Below are positions 51,691 to 61,216 of a stretch of DNA of 64,000 nucleotides, in pieces. Origin of the DNA: Rhodobiaceae bacterium (GTDB lineage: Bacteria; Pseudomonadota; Alphaproteobacteria; Parvibaculales; Parvibaculaceae); contig JAAWWE010000003.1 in assembly GCA_021404525.1 (NCBI GenBank), positions 186,001 through 250,000 of the forward strand, written 5' to 3'. Below the pieces are notes generated by a model. The model was not told the origin of the DNA. It worked only from the letters and a program-made list of their open reading frames with translations, and did no database searches. The position numbers were made by a program, and so were the translations under genes. The number at the start of each line of letters is the position of its first letter. Position 1 is the stretch's first letter.

Positions 51691-52172
51691 TGTCGAAGAT
51701 TTTGGTGCGGCCTGCTGAACCGGCAGATCGAAACACGCTCGTTGTGTTTATGTCAGGGATGTTGGCTGCGGCCGGTGAGATCGAACAGAATAGAGCAAAG
51801 CCAGATGATGCGGCGGCGCCTCATACTGATGACCTTCTCAAGGACATTGTGACCCAGGATGGTGCGGTCTTTGTTGCTGAGGTCGCGGGCACAGCGGTTG
51901 GGTTCATCGCCTGCACACTGAGCGAGGAAAGCGGCGCTTATATTCGCGAAGAAGAACGGCGGTTTGGTCAGGTGAATAATTTGTTCGTTGTCGAAGGTGA
52001 GCGCGGGCGTGGTGTGGCAGAGGCGTTGATGGTGGCTGCGCAAGACCATATCCAGGCTCGAGGTGTCACCCATATGCGGCTTTCTGTGCTTCAGGGGAAT
52101 GGGCGCGCCAGGGCGTTTTATGAACGGTGTGGCTGGACGCCCTATGAAATTTCATATCGGTTATCAATTTGA
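51690..52172 (+). CDS. GNAT family N-acetyltransferase (first of a pair)
   Basis: 160 residues. Acetyl-CoA-binding motif A is seen in VNNLFVVEGERGRGVAEALM, and the C-terminal GRARAFYERCGWTPYE is typical of small GNATs. Paralogue of the next gene, same length. Substrate unknown. Coupled to the DUF6614-like gene. Confidence 0.85.
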   Translation: MSKILVRPAEPADRNTLVVFMSGMLAAAGEIEQNRAKPDDAAAPHTDDLLKDIVTQDGAVFVAEVAGTAVGFIACTLSEESGAYIREEERRFGQVNNLFVVEGERGRGVAEALMVAAQDHIQARGVTHMRLSVLQGNGRARAFYERCGWTPYEISYRLSI

Positions 52173-52231
52173 AACGCTGTGCCAAGGCGCTTGTCCAGGA
52201 ATGCTGCATTTAATAGAGAAGAACAGTCTTA

Positions 52232-52714
52232 ATGGTTGAAATTGTTGTCAGGGTTGCTCTGCCGGAGGACCATGCTTTTCTGGCGGCGTGTATGGGGGGA
52301 CTGCAAGAAGCCGAGATTGAGGTTGAAGCGAACCGGAGCAGTGTCGAAGCTGCTGCTGAGCCCCATCTTGCCTGGGTGCTGGAACAGGTCGCGCAAAAAG
52401 AGGGTGCTGTGTTCGTTGCAGAGTTTCAAGGGCAGCGGGTCGGCTGCCTTTTATGCTCCGTCGGCGAAGACAATGGGGAATATGTGAAACCCGAGCACCG
52501 GCGGCACGGATATGTCAATGATCTCTATGTCGGCAAAAAGGCGCGTGGCACAGGGGTCGCTGATGCCCTGATGCAGGCCGCAGAAGACTTCTTTCGTGAC
52601 CAGGGACTTACCAATATTCGGCTGGGTGTCCTGAGCGAGAACAAGCGGGCGCGGTCCTTTTATGAACGCCTTGGCTGGCATTCCTACGAGCAGGTTTACC
52701 GGAAGAATCTCTAG
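52232..52714 (+). CDS. GNAT family N-acetyltransferase (second of a pair)
   Basis: 160 residues, aligning end to end with the previous gene: VNDLYVGKKARGTGVADALM for motif A and KRARSFYERLGWHSYE at the C-terminus. Separated from the first by 59 bases. The pair is a tandem duplication; sequence divergence is large enough to suggest distinct substrates. Confidence 0.85.
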   Translation: MVEIVVRVALPEDHAFLAACMGGLQEAEIEVEANRSSVEAAAEPHLAWVLEQVAQKEGAVFVAEFQGQRVGCLLCSVGEDNGEYVKPEHRRHGYVNDLYVGKKARGTGVADALMQAAEDFFRDQGLTNIRLGVLSENKRARSFYERLGWHSYEQVYRKNL

Positions 52715-52767
52715 CACTATTGGTTGCTGCAATTGTTTTTCTAAAGAAAACTGTTTATCTATTTTGC

Positions 52768-53451
52768 ATGTCTAAATCTTCTTCTCAAAACGGATCGCGC
52801 GGTGCCGGTCGCAGCCGTGCAGCAATTCGGACGATCCTGAAGAATTCAGGCCCGGCTGATGCCTCTACCATGGCCGAAGAGCTGGGGATCGCGCCCATGG
52901 CAGTGCGACAGCATCTTTATGCGATGCAGGAAGAGGGCCTTGTCTCCTTTGAGGAAAAAGCCGAGGGACGGGGGCGCCCCACCAAATATTGGGCGCTGAC
53001 AGATGCGGCCAATGCGTACTTCCCGGATGCTCATGGGGATCTCGCCGTGAGCCTTCTGACGGAAATGCGGGAGGTGTTTGGCGAGGACGGCCTGGAGCAG
53101 CTGCTGGCGGCGCGCACAGAAGACCAAAAGAAGACCTATAAAAAGCGTCTGAAGGGGGCTGAGACGCTGGAGGCCAAGGTTGGCGCCCTGGCCGATATCC
53201 GCTCTGAGGAGGGCTATATGGCCGCCTCAATGCCTGCGCCAGATGAAGAAGGCGCGTACCTCCTGGTGGAGAACCATTGTCCTGTCTGCAGCGCAGCGGC
53301 GACCTGCCAAGGCTTATGCAAATATGAACTGGAGCTCTTTCAGAGCGTCGTCGGCCGAGGCGTGGATGTCACACGGGAAGAGCATATTTTGAGTGGTGCT
53401 CGGCGCTGCGCCTATCGGATTTGTCCAAAGCGCAAAAAAGCCGCCCGTTAA
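52768..53451 (+). CDS. SufR-like Fe-S winged-helix transcriptional regulator
   Basis: 227 residues from the ATG at 52768; no good Shine-Dalgarno is visible. An N-terminal winged helix (ASTMAEELGIAPMAVRQHLYAM, read in two halves, and GRPTKYWALTDAA) is followed by a C-terminal cysteine cluster, C-x2-C-x6-C-x3-C in NHCPVCSAAATCQGLC, with a further Cys in ARRCAYRI. This matches COG2345/SufR-type regulators that bind an Fe-S cluster. No suf genes are in the window. Its last codons overlap the terminator of convergent rpsU. Confidence 0.82.
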   Translation: MSKSSSQNGSRGAGRSRAAIRTILKNSGPADASTMAEELGIAPMAVRQHLYAMQEEGLVSFEEKAEGRGRPTKYWALTDAANAYFPDAHGDLAVSLLTEMREVFGEDGLEQLLAARTEDQKKTYKKRLKGAETLEAKVGALADIRSEEGYMAASMPAPDEEGAYLLVENHCPVCSAAATCQGLCKYELELFQSVVGRGVDVTREEHILSGARRCAYRICPKRKKAAR

Positions 53452-53458
53452 GGCGGCT
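53433..53458 (-). terminator. Rho-independent terminator of rpsU, inside the sufR-like 3' end
   Basis: GGCGGCT (53452-53458) pairs with AGCCGCC (53439-53445) around a six-base loop. On the minus strand six T residues follow (53438-53433). The stem contains the stop codon of the plus-strand regulator gene. Confidence 0.8.
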
Positions 53459-53487
53459 CATTTGGATTTTTGGCTGTTAGCGCTGGT

Positions 53488-53709
53488 TTAGCGTTTTTTG
53501 CCAGGTAGCAGGCCTTCGCGCTGCATCTTCTTGCGGGCGAGCTTGCGGGTCCGACGAACAGCTTCTGCTTTTTCGCGCGCGCGTTTCTCGGATGGCTTCT
53601 CGTAGAAGTTCCGCAGCTTCATTTCGCGGAAAATCCCTTCACGCTGCATTTTCTTTTTGAGCGCTTTGAGAGCCTGATCGACGTTATTGTCGCGAACGAG
53701 TACTTGCAC
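53488..53709 (-). CDS. rpsU: 30S ribosomal protein S21
   Basis: 73 residues beginning [20 protein letters not shown] and ending in a basic tail, [15 protein letters not shown], standard for alphaproteobacterial S21. Divergent from def with about 294 bases between; that gap holds no ORF or clear promoter I can name. Terminates convergently with the SufR-like gene. Confidence 0.96.
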   Translation of the reverse strand: MQVLVRDNNVDQALKALKKKMQREGIFREMKLRNFYEKPSEKRAREKAEAVRRTRKLARKKMQREGLLPGKKR

Positions 53710-54003
53710 GAGCTATCCTGCCTTTTCCCAATTGGGTCAGAAATGGCCAAAATTGGCCGAAAACTGCGGATTTTCACCGCCAAGCGCTGCCGCGGGACGT
53801 GTCCTGCGCAGCGAGGCCGGATAGGTAGCAAAAGAATCGGGGTCTGTCCACCTTGGGAGGAGAGAATTTTTGGCTGATTGTCAGGGATTCTCTGGTCGAT
53901 GCCCTGTTCCTGGTGGCTGCTATTTAGGGGGAGCTTTCTAAATCCGTGTTCCGCGACTGATTGGGAACTTTACGCCCTGGAACCCCAAGCCCATATTCCC
54001 CTC

Positions 54004-54576
54004 ATGACGATCCGAAAAATTGCCCGCATGGGCCATCCTGTTCTTCAGGGTGTCGCCGAACCTGTTTCTGAGCCCACAGCGCCAGAGGTGCTTGATCTCG
54101 TGCGCGACATGATCGAGACGATGGAAGATGCCAATGGGGCGGGCCTTGCCGCACCGCAGGTTTATGTCCCTCAGCGCGTGGTGATTTTCCAGGCGCCGGG
54201 CGCACGGGCAACCGCTGAAATCGATGCGGAAGAGGAATTTGATCCCACCGCCCCGCTTACTGTGCTGATTAATCCGGAAATTGAGCCAGTCGGCGAGGAG
54301 TTGGAACTTGGCTGGGAAGGATGTCTGTCAGTCCCAGGCCTGCGTGGTCTTGTGCCGCGCCATCGGCGCATCATTTATCGCGGAGTGGATTTGGACGGGC
54401 AGTCAATTGAACGCCGAGCCCAGGGCTTTCACGCACGCGTCGTGCAGCATGAATGTGATCATCTGGACGGCATGTTATATCCCCAGCGCATGCCTGATAT
54501 GCGCGCGCTGATCTTCGAGAGCGAAATCAAACACTGGCTCGAAGAACCACATGAAAAGGTATCAGACGATGACTGA
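54004..54576 (+). CDS. def: Peptide deformylase
   Basis: 190 residues from the ATG at 54004; the longer frame to 53878 has an unlikely N-terminus. Motif 1 GAGLAAPQ, motif 2 WEGCLSVPG and motif 3 HECDHLDG supply the metal ligands (Cys, two His) and catalytic Glu. Removes the formyl group from nascent proteins. Probably a second, non-canonical copy, because the usual def-fmt pair is not here. It overlaps coq9 by eight bases. Confidence 0.93.
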   Translation: MTIRKIARMGHPVLQGVAEPVSEPTAPEVLDLVRDMIETMEDANGAGLAAPQVYVPQRVVIFQAPGARATAEIDAEEEFDPTAPLTVLINPEIEPVGEELELGWEGCLSVPGLRGLVPRHRRIIYRGVDLDGQSIERRAQGFHARVVQHECDHLDGMLYPQRMPDMRALIFESEIKHWLEEPHEKVSDDD

Positions 54577-55243
54577 GCAAAAGAAAACTGGGGCAAAGAA
54601 AGATCAGTTGGAAAGCGTGCGGAGTAAAATTCTCAAAGCGGCACTTCCAGACGTCCCGTTTGATGGCTGGACAGGTTCTGTGCTGCTGCGTGCCGCGAAG
54701 ACAGCGGGGGTAGACCATGGTCTCGCTCGGCTAGCTTTTCCCAATGGCGCGCGTGATCTCGCCGAGTATTTTCTCAGCGACGGCGATCGTCGGATGATTG
54801 AGCGCCTTGCAAAGAGCGATCTTGCATCGATGAAGATCCGCGAGAAGATTACGTTTGCCGTTCGGACCCGTCTTGAAGTGGATGCAGCCAATCGCGAAGC
54901 ACTGCGTCGCGCGAGCACCTCGCTGCTTATCCCTCCTGCTTCAGGCAGTGCCGCCAAATCACTCTACAACACAGTTGATGCGATTTGGGTCGCGATCGGC
55001 GATACGTCGACAGATTATAATTTCTACACAAAACGGGCGACGCTTGCGGGTGTCTTTACAACGACGCTGGCCTGCTGGTTTTCAGATGAGAGTGACGGTC
55101 ATGCTGACACGTGGGCCTTTCTCGACCGCCGCATTGCTGACGTGATGCAGATTGAGAAAATCAAAGCTCAGGCGACAAAAGTGATGGACGCTTTGCCAGA
55201 CCCCTTGGGATTGATCGCACGGCTTCGCTATCCCTCAGCATGA
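54569..55243 (+). CDS. coq9: COQ9 family protein
   Basis: 224 residues from the ATG at 54569, which overlaps the def stop; an ATG at 54551 is an alternative. The N-terminal TetR-like fold (VRSKILKAALPDVPFDGWT) and the C-terminal lipid-binding region AIWVAIGDTSTDYNFYTKRATLAGVFTTT (read in parts) match the family. COQ9 binds ubiquinone intermediates and helps Coq7-type hydroxylation. The close association with rpsU and def is common in this class. Confidence 0.92.
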   Translation: MTEQKKTGAKKDQLESVRSKILKAALPDVPFDGWTGSVLLRAAKTAGVDHGLARLAFPNGARDLAEYFLSDGDRRMIERLAKSDLASMKIREKITFAVRTRLEVDAANREALRRASTSLLIPPASGSAAKSLYNTVDAIWVAIGDTSTDYNFYTKRATLAGVFTTTLACWFSDESDGHADTWAFLDRRIADVMQIEKIKAQATKVMDALPDPLGLIARLRYPSA

Positions 55244-55325
55244 TAAGGGGGTTGATGGAACGCCTGAGCCACCATCAATTCAGGTCGCAGCTATTGTCTG
55301 TTTGAAAAGAGGCCAACAACCAGGG

Positions 55326-55919
55326 TCAAGGCGAGATTATCTCGTCTGGGACACCCGCGCCCAAATCAATCCATTTGAGTTCAATGATTTTGGCGGCGAC
55401 CGTAGAGTGGTCCTGTTCCTTTTCATAGGTGACCGTTTTCTCGCGCGAATGCACGCTGACGATCCGATCTGACTGGTTTTCTGTTTTTTGAAGCGGAAGG
55501 TAGAGGCTCTCTACAACCGCTCTTTTGCCGGTGTTGTAGACATTCTCGTAGGTCGCTAAGGCCCCAACTGGGTGGGACACTATCAAGTGTAGAATCTTCG
55601 AGACCGTATCGCGCATGGCAGGGGCGGTCATCTCAATCAAGTTGTTGCCTGTCGGGTCTTCGCCCATTCGCTCGGCAATTCCCGTGCCGGCCAGACGATA
55701 TTGAATGTGCAACTCGTCAATGACATCCAGGATCGCAATGTCTCTTAAAATGTAGGCGATCTGCGAAGGATCAATCTCATTTGCGTTGGGCAACAATCTG
55801 TCACCACGGACCTCGTCCCAGAATTCGCAGAGTGGTTTGAGAGCGGGATTATGAATCTGTTCGGCTAGTTTGCTGCTCGTTGAACCGGAGCTGTTTTGTT
55901 TGTTGTTTTCTTCAGTCAT
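55326..55919 (-). CDS. PAS domain protein (PAS_5 type)
   Basis: 197 residues from the ATG at 55919; the longer frame to 55982 is unsupported. A PAS_5-like domain covers residues 35-160 with NEIDPSQIAYILRDIAILDV and YRLAGTGIAERMGED. There is no output domain, so it may sense a small molecule and act on a partner. Typical of Rhodospirillales/Hyphomicrobiales, function unknown. Confidence 0.75.
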   Translation of the reverse strand: MTEENNKQNSSGSTSSKLAEQIHNPALKPLCEFWDEVRGDRLLPNANEIDPSQIAYILRDIAILDVIDELHIQYRLAGTGIAERMGEDPTGNNLIEMTAPAMRDTVSKILHLIVSHPVGALATYENVYNTGKRAVVESLYLPLQKTENQSDRIVSVHSREKTVTYEKEQDHSTVAAKIIELKWIDLGAGVPDEIISP

Positions 55920-56068
55920 GGTCCCCCGACCCGTACGCAACTCTACTTTAGCTCCGGCCAATACACGGCGGGGCCGACTCAACTTGAGGGATAGTTTCTC
56001 AGTTTCTTAAGCGAATGAAAATGGCACTAATTTGAAAAGTACTAGGTCGGGTGATCTAGTCTTCCTAC

Positions 56069-57181
56069 CTAATCGGATTTGGTAAAACCCGAATTAAGTT
56101 TTGTTGCGTGTCCCATCTTTCGCCCTGGACGTGCTTCGCCCTTGCCATAGAGGTGAACGGCGCAATGGGGTTCTGACGCATGGGTGATCCACTCACCGAC
56201 TTCTGCACCGATCAAGTTGGTCATCACCGCATCGCTGTGGCGCGCCGGATTTCCCAAAGGCCATCCAGCGATAGCCCTTATGTGTTGCTCAAACTGACTC
56301 ACGGTGCAGGCATCTGAGGTCCAGTGACCAGAATTGTGAACGCGTGGTGCAAACTCATTGACACAGAGTGTGCGGTTTTCGCCGTCTAGGAGTACGAAGA
56401 ACTCGACGCCGATCACGCCAACATAGTCGAGTCCGTGCGCGATGCGCTCAGCAACGGTTCGTGCTTCCTCAGCGATGGAGGCATCCAGCGCGGCGGGGAT
56501 TGTTGTCGTATGCAATATGTGATCGCGATGCACATTTTCGCCGACATCATATGCGACTGAAGCGCCATCCAGGGCGCGCGCCGCAATGACGGAGACTTCC
56601 TTTTCAAAAGGCATGAACCCTTCAAGAATGGCAGGTGCGCCGGCAATAGCCTCGAAAGCTGCCGCTGCTTCTAACGGAGCATCGATCTTGACCTGGCCTT
56701 TACCGTCATACCCGAAGCGGCGGGTTTTCAGAACAGCGGGCGTGCCCAATCTGTCCAGAGCATCGACTAGGTCGTCCAGCGTATCCACCTGTGCGAAGGG
56801 AGCAGTTGCGATCCCCAGGCTGTTCAGGAAATTCTTTTCATCAAGTCGGTCTTGAGATATCGCCAGCGCTTTCGGGCCGGGGCGCACCGGTGCGTGTTCG
56901 CTGAGAATGCGTGCCGTTTCGCCCGGTACATTTTCAAATTCATAAGTGACGACGTCGACGGCGTCGGCAAAGGCAATCAGTGCCGCTTCGTCTTCGTAGG
57001 CTGCGCGGGTTGCGTTGCTGGCGACTTCAGCCGCGGGGCTTGTCTCTTCCGGCGCATAGATATGAACCCGCAGGCCAAGTTCCGCCGCTGCTAGTGCGAG
57101 CATGCGACCCAATTGCCCACCGCCCAAGATGCCGATGGTGCTGCCTGGAGGGAGCGCTGTTGCAGAGCCCTGATTAGCCAT
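56069..57181 (-). CDS. purK: N5-carboxyaminoimidazole ribonucleotide synthase
   Basis: 370 residues from the ATG at 57181. The ATP-grasp fold has [18 protein letters not shown] at the N-terminus, then GYDGKGQ and [14 protein letters not shown]. Together with PurE it converts AIR and bicarbonate to CAIR in purine synthesis. It overlaps purE by eight bases. Confidence 0.96.
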   Translation of the reverse strand: MANQGSATALPPGSTIGILGGGQLGRMLALAAAELGLRVHIYAPEETSPAAEVASNATRAAYEDEAALIAFADAVDVVTYEFENVPGETARILSEHAPVRPGPKALAISQDRLDEKNFLNSLGIATAPFAQVDTLDDLVDALDRLGTPAVLKTRRFGYDGKGQVKIDAPLEAAAAFEAIAGAPAILEGFMPFEKEVSVIAARALDGASVAYDVGENVHRDHILHTTTIPAALDASIAEEARTVAERIAHGLDYVGVIGVEFFVLLDGENRTLCVNEFAPRVHNSGHWTSDACTVSQFEQHIRAIAGWPLGNPARHSDAVMTNLIGAEVGEWITHASEPHCAVHLYGKGEARPGRKMGHATKLNSGFTKSD

Positions 57182-57671
57182 TGCGATCCGGTGTTTCTGC
57201 CACAGCATCTGTCTGAGCCTGGCGCCAGGCATCCAGGCGGGTGGCGAGCGCGTCATCCTGCAGTGTCAAAATGCTGGCTGCGAGAAGGGCGGCATTTTTT
57301 GCGCCGGCATCGCCAATAGCTAATGTCCCGACTGGAATGCCGCCTGGCATTTGCGCGATCGAGAGAAGGCTGTCCTGTCCGCTCAACGCTCTTGATTGAA
57401 TGGGCACGCCCAGCACAGGCAGGGGGGTCATGGATGCTGTCATGCCAGGCAGGTGAGCAGCACCGCCTGCTCCTGCAATGATGACATTAATGCCCCGCGC
57501 TTTTGCCGTCTTTGCATAGTCGGCCATGCGGTCTGGCGTGCGGTGGGCAGAGATGATTTTCACTTCGTGGGGAACCTGCAGCGCTTCCAAAATGTCGGCG
57601 GCATGTTTCATGGTTGGCCAGTCAGATTGGCTGCCCATGATGATACCGACTTGTGGTGTTGGCTCGGCCAT
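57174..57671 (-). CDS. purE: N5-CAIR mutase
   Basis: 165 residues from the ATG at 57671. [16 protein letters not shown] is the family signature and [16 protein letters not shown] the substrate loop; the [13 protein letters not shown] region closes the active site. First gene of purEK. The 242-bp gap upstream to the GGDEF gene shows no confident promoter. Confidence 0.97.
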   Translation of the reverse strand: MAEPTPQVGIIMGSQSDWPTMKHAADILEALQVPHEVKIISAHRTPDRMADYAKTAKARGINVIIAGAGGAAHLPGMTASMTPLPVLGVPIQSRALSGQDSLLSIAQMPGGIPVGTLAIGDAGAKNAALLAASILTLQDDALATRLDAWRQAQTDAVAETPDRNG

Positions 57672-57913
57672 AGTGCGGTTCCGTTCGCAAAGCGCGCGGA
57701 GTGCCAAAAACGGCACTGGTGCGCGGAAAGCGGCGGATTATAGGCATGGGGTCGGGCTTGGCAAGCTGCGAGATGGCCTTTTGATGTCCCGGTGATCAAG
57801 GGGTAGCGGCGCACCATCCTTCGCCCTATTCTGGGTAGGAAGTCACGCCGAATCACGTCGTTTTCTGCGGGTTTTGTGGGGATCGGGTGGAGCTCGAAAA
57901 AAGGGGGCAGGCG

Positions 57914-58648
57914 ATGAAAATTGGTGAGAAAAGGCCCGTTGGGAAGGCAACCGTCCGTGGTGCCGCTGCGCCATCAGCCAATACTGCGCCGTCTGATGTG
58001 GTTGGTGTCGATGGTCGCGTGATCAAAGACAGCACATCGATCATGGGTATTCCTGAGCCTGAGCTCACGCCCAGCGTGCGTACCGCCATCATGACCCTCA
58101 TGGGCGAAGTCGATAAGATGCGCAAGGAAATGCGTTCTGTCCGCGAACGCCTGCGCAGCGCCGAAGCGCTGGCCGACCATGACGGCCTCTTACCATTGCT
58201 CAACCGTCGTGCTTTTGTTCGCGAGCTCTCGACGGCCATTTCCTACGCCAAGCGATATCAAACACCGCTCAGTCTCCTCTATATCGACATTGATGGCTTT
58301 AAGGCGATCAATGACACCTATGGTCATGCGGCAGGCGATGCGGTGCTGAACGATGTGGCGCGCAAGATCATCGCCCATATCCGTGAGTCAGATATTGCCG
58401 GACGGCTGGGTGGCGATGAGTTTGGGATTATCCTGCCCCACGCAGCGGAGAAATCGGCACGGGCAAAAGCGAGCTCCATCTCCGATGTGGTGGCTCGTGA
58501 CCCTGTCCTGATGGAGGGCCAGAGCCTTGCCGTGACGATTTCCATCGGGGCAGTGATGATCGGGCCAGATGATGAGGCCGAAGGAGCTCTCGCGCGAGCA
58601 GACAAGGCGATGTACACCGCGAAACGTTTCTCCCGCTCCTCGCACTAG
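57914..58648 (+). CDS. Diguanylate cyclase with GGDEF domain
   Basis: 244 residues from the ATG at 57914 (GGGGGCAGG upstream). The N-terminal 85 residues are poorly structured with a coiled-coil region before the domain. The catalytic GGDEF motif is intact (RLGGDEFGIIL) and the inhibitory I-site RxxD is present five residues earlier (RESD), so a c-di-GMP-synthesising, product-inhibited enzyme is expected. Input signal unknown. Confidence 0.9.
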   Translation: MKIGEKRPVGKATVRGAAAPSANTAPSDVVGVDGRVIKDSTSIMGIPEPELTPSVRTAIMTLMGEVDKMRKEMRSVRERLRSAEALADHDGLLPLLNRRAFVRELSTAISYAKRYQTPLSLLYIDIDGFKAINDTYGHAAGDAVLNDVARKIIAHIRESDIAGRLGGDEFGIILPHAAEKSARAKASSISDVVARDPVLMEGQSLAVTISIGAVMIGPDDEAEGALARADKAMYTAKRFSRSSH

Positions 58649-58682
58649 ATTGAGCGGTTTTGATAATCAGAGAATTCGAGCC

Positions 58683-58883
58683 TTAGGCAATGATGTCGGG
58701 CGTGAGACGATCCTCGATTTCCAGTACCCGATCGCGCAGGGCGAGCTTTTTGATCTTTAGGCGTCGCAGCTGCAAATGGTTCGGATAGGGCATGGCCTCC
58801 AACGCTTGCACGGCACCATCGAGGTCCCGATGTTCCTGCTTCAGCTGGATCAGCTCTTTTCTGAGCTCCGCTTCGTCGTCCAT
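58683..58883 (-). CDS. YdcH/DUF465 family small protein
   Basis: 66 residues from the ATG at 58883 (a GTG at 58922 would add 13). Amphipathic helical sequence with LKQEHRDLDGAVQAL and LRRLKIKKLALRDRV, the DUF465 signature. Function unknown. Divergent from another DUF465 protein at 59120. Confidence 0.85.
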   Translation of the reverse strand: MDDEAELRKELIQLKQEHRDLDGAVQALEAMPYPNHLQLRRLKIKKLALRDRVLEIEDRLTPDIIA

Positions 58884-59119
58884 GCGCTTCGTACCCGGCT
58901 TCTCTTGTTGCGCGGATTTCACTCTTGCCGCTCAAAGCGTTCTAGCGATGTCAGGCGTCGCAAACAAGTCTGTTAGTTGAGTGTGGTCTTTGTTTTTGCC
59001 GATTCGTGTCAAGGATGAATTCGACTAAAATCTGGCGCAGAAATCAGCCAAACTCGACAGGGGTCCAAGAAAGAGTCACACTTATCACCGTAAACCTCAG
59101 ATGACATAAGGAGATATGT

Positions 59120-59299
59120 ATGGCTGTTGAGTCGCGCATCGCCGAATTGGAAAAGCGGCACGAACTCCTGGAACGAGCGATTGAGGACGAACTGCAAAGT
59201 CCCGGAAGTGACGATTTGCAGGTCACTCAATTGAAGCGACAAAAACTCCGAATAAAGGAAGAGATTGAGCGATTATCGGCAGAGGCCAAAGCCGCCTGA
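59120..59299 (+). CDS. YdcH/DUF465-type small protein
   Basis: 59 residues: MAVESRIAELEKRHELLERA then LKRQKLRIKEEIERLSAEAKAA, a helical hairpin. An excellent AAGGAGAT ribosome site is six bases upstream. Same family as the divergent neighbour at 58683-58883; it ends just before a terminator. Confidence 0.85.
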   Translation: MAVESRIAELEKRHELLERAIEDELQSPGSDDLQVTQLKRQKLRIKEEIERLSAEAKAA

Positions 59300-59333
59300 T
59301 AATCGCGTCCCTACAGTTTCTGAGTGCGTTTCA

Positions 59334-59370
59334 ACGCTGGGCCAGGATGGCCCGGCGTTTTGTATTTTTG
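59334..59370 (+). terminator. Rho-independent terminator of the DUF465 gene
   Basis: ACGCTGGGCC (59334-59343) pairs with GGCCCGGCGT (59349-59358, one GU) around AGGAT, followed by TTTGTATTTTT. Confidence 0.88.
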
Positions 59371-59387
59371 GGGCGCCTAAACGAGGC

Positions 59388-61043
59388 TTAGTCCGGCATG
59401 AAGGATTTGCCGCCGGCGAGATCTTCGGCCATGCCGCGTAGTTTGAACTTTTGAACCTTGCCCGTTGATGTTTTGGGAAGCTCACAGAAAACGACCTTGG
59501 TTGGGCATTTGAAGTGGGCGAGATTTTCCCGGCAGTAGGTGATGAGGTCGGCTTCGGTCATTTCTGCAGCAGTTGCTTTAAGCGTCACGAAGGCGCAGGG
59601 CGTTTCGCCCCAGCGCTCGTGCGCCATGGCGACGACCGCGGCTTCCAGAATATCGGCATGCTTGTAGAGCGTATCTTCCACCTCAATCGATGAAATGTTT
59701 TCGCCGCCTGAGATGATGATGTCTTTGGAGCGATCCTTCAGCTGCACATAAGAATCTGCGTGCCAGACGCCGAGATCGCCGGAATGGAACCACCCGCCGG
59801 CGAACGCGTCATTGGTTGCTGTTGGGTTTTTCAGATAGCCCTTCATCACCACATTGCCGCGGAACATAACTTCGCCCATGGTTTCGCCATCCTGCGGGAC
59901 GGGCTTCATGGTCTCGGGGTCAATGACGGCGAGGTCTTCCAGCACCGGATAGTTCACCCCCTGACGCGCTTTCACTTGGGCGCGTTCGCCATCTGGGAGC
60001 GCGTCCCATTCTTCGTGCCAGGCATTCACGACCGCGGGCCCGTAGGTTTCGGTGAGGCCGTAGACATGGATGACATTGAAGCCTTCTTCCTCCAGGGCGC
60101 GGATGGTGGCGGCCGGGGGTGGGGCCGCGGCAGCAAAGAAGTTGACCGTGTTGGGCAATTTCTGTTTTTCGTCGGCACCTGCATTTATCAGGAAGCTCAT
60201 GACGGTCGGTGCGCCGCCCATGTGAGTCACTTTATGCTCTGCGATTGCCGCATAGATATTGGGGGCGGCGACCTTCCTGAGACAGACATGGGTGCCTGCC
60301 ACCACACTCATGGACCAGGTGAAGATCCAGCCATTGCAGTGGAACATGGGCACGGTCCAGAGATAGACGCTGTCGCGGGTCATCTCGGCCGTCACAATGT
60401 TTCCTGCCGCTAACAGATAAGCACCTCGGTGGTGATAGACGACGCCTTTGGGATTGCCGGTGGTCCCGGATGTGTAATTCAGAGCGATCGCGTCCCATTC
60501 ATCATCGGGCAGGGACCAGTTATATTCCGGATCGCCGCCGGCGATGAAGGTCTCGTACTCGGCCTCACCGATTAACTCTCCGGGGCCATCATATTCCGGG
60601 TCGTTGATGTCAATGATCATCGGGTCGCATTTCGCCAGCGAAACCGCTTCTTGGGCGAGGCTTGCAAATTCACGATCCACAAAGAGGGCTTTGGCTTCCC
60701 CGTGATCCAGAATGAAGGCGAGAGCAGCTGCGTCCAACCGGATGTTCAACGTGTTGATCACGGCTTTGAGCATCGGCACGCCGTAATGCAGCTCCAGCAT
60801 GGCGGGCACGTTGGGTGCAAGTACGGCGACCGTGTCGCCTTTGCCGATGCCTTTGGCAGCAAGCGCGCTCGCCAGCTTGCGGCAGCGAGCATAATACTCG
60901 GCGTAGGTCCGGCGCATGTCCCCATGAATGACGGCTGTTTTGTCAGGGTAGATGCGGGCCGCGCGGCGCAAAAAGGAGATAGGAGAAAGCGATTGATGAT
61001 TGGCGGCGTTTTTGTCCAGATCCTGATCATAGATGCCGGTCAT
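59388..61043 (-). CDS. Acyl-CoA synthetase (AMP-binding, medium/long-chain type)
   Basis: 551 residues. ANL-superfamily motifs in order: P-loop YTSGTTGNPKGVV, GGAPTVMSFL, the adenine region HVYGLTETYGPAVVNAW, WFHSGDLGVWHADSYVQLKDRSKD and the C-terminal hinge with SGGENISSIEVED. It forms an acyl-AMP, then the CoA thioester; probably a medium-chain or aryl acid. Similar in outline to FadD-like enzymes of lipid-degrading relatives. Single-gene unit. Confidence 0.9.
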   Translation of the reverse strand: MTGIYDQDLDKNAANHQSLSPISFLRRAARIYPDKTAVIHGDMRRTYAEYYARCRKLASALAAKGIGKGDTVAVLAPNVPAMLELHYGVPMLKAVINTLNIRLDAAALAFILDHGEAKALFVDREFASLAQEAVSLAKCDPMIIDINDPEYDGPGELIGEAEYETFIAGGDPEYNWSLPDDEWDAIALNYTSGTTGNPKGVVYHHRGAYLLAAGNIVTAEMTRDSVYLWTVPMFHCNGWIFTWSMSVVAGTHVCLRKVAAPNIYAAIAEHKVTHMGGAPTVMSFLINAGADEKQKLPNTVNFFAAAAPPPAATIRALEEEGFNVIHVYGLTETYGPAVVNAWHEEWDALPDGERAQVKARQGVNYPVLEDLAVIDPETMKPVPQDGETMGEVMFRGNVVMKGYLKNPTATNDAFAGGWFHSGDLGVWHADSYVQLKDRSKDIIISGGENISSIEVEDTLYKHADILEAAVVAMAHERWGETPCAFVTLKATAAEMTEADLITYCRENLAHFKCPTKVVFCELPKTSTGKVQKFKLRGMAEDLAGGKSFMPD

Positions 61044-61216
61044 GGTGTTTCTCCCCTGATTGACCTTTTTGTTTAGGGGCTTTTTACCATGAAGTTCGCG
61101 GGATCGGGGCGATTTCTAGGATTGGGCAGCCCCGTTGGTAACTCTGTTTTTTCAGGCCATTTTAAGGCCCATGCCGCAGACTGGCAGTCTCTCAGACCTC
61201 AGAAAGGAGGCCGATC

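Noticed and set aside
55250-55280. TTGATGG/CCATCAA repeat as a terminator of coq9
   Set aside because: Stem is only seven pairs with a long loop and lacks a T-tract; not strong enough to list.
59388-61043. Acyl-CoA synthetase as benzoate- or 4-coumarate-specific ligase
   Set aside because: Motifs fit the broad ANL family; no residues that would fix an aryl substrate could be identified by eye.
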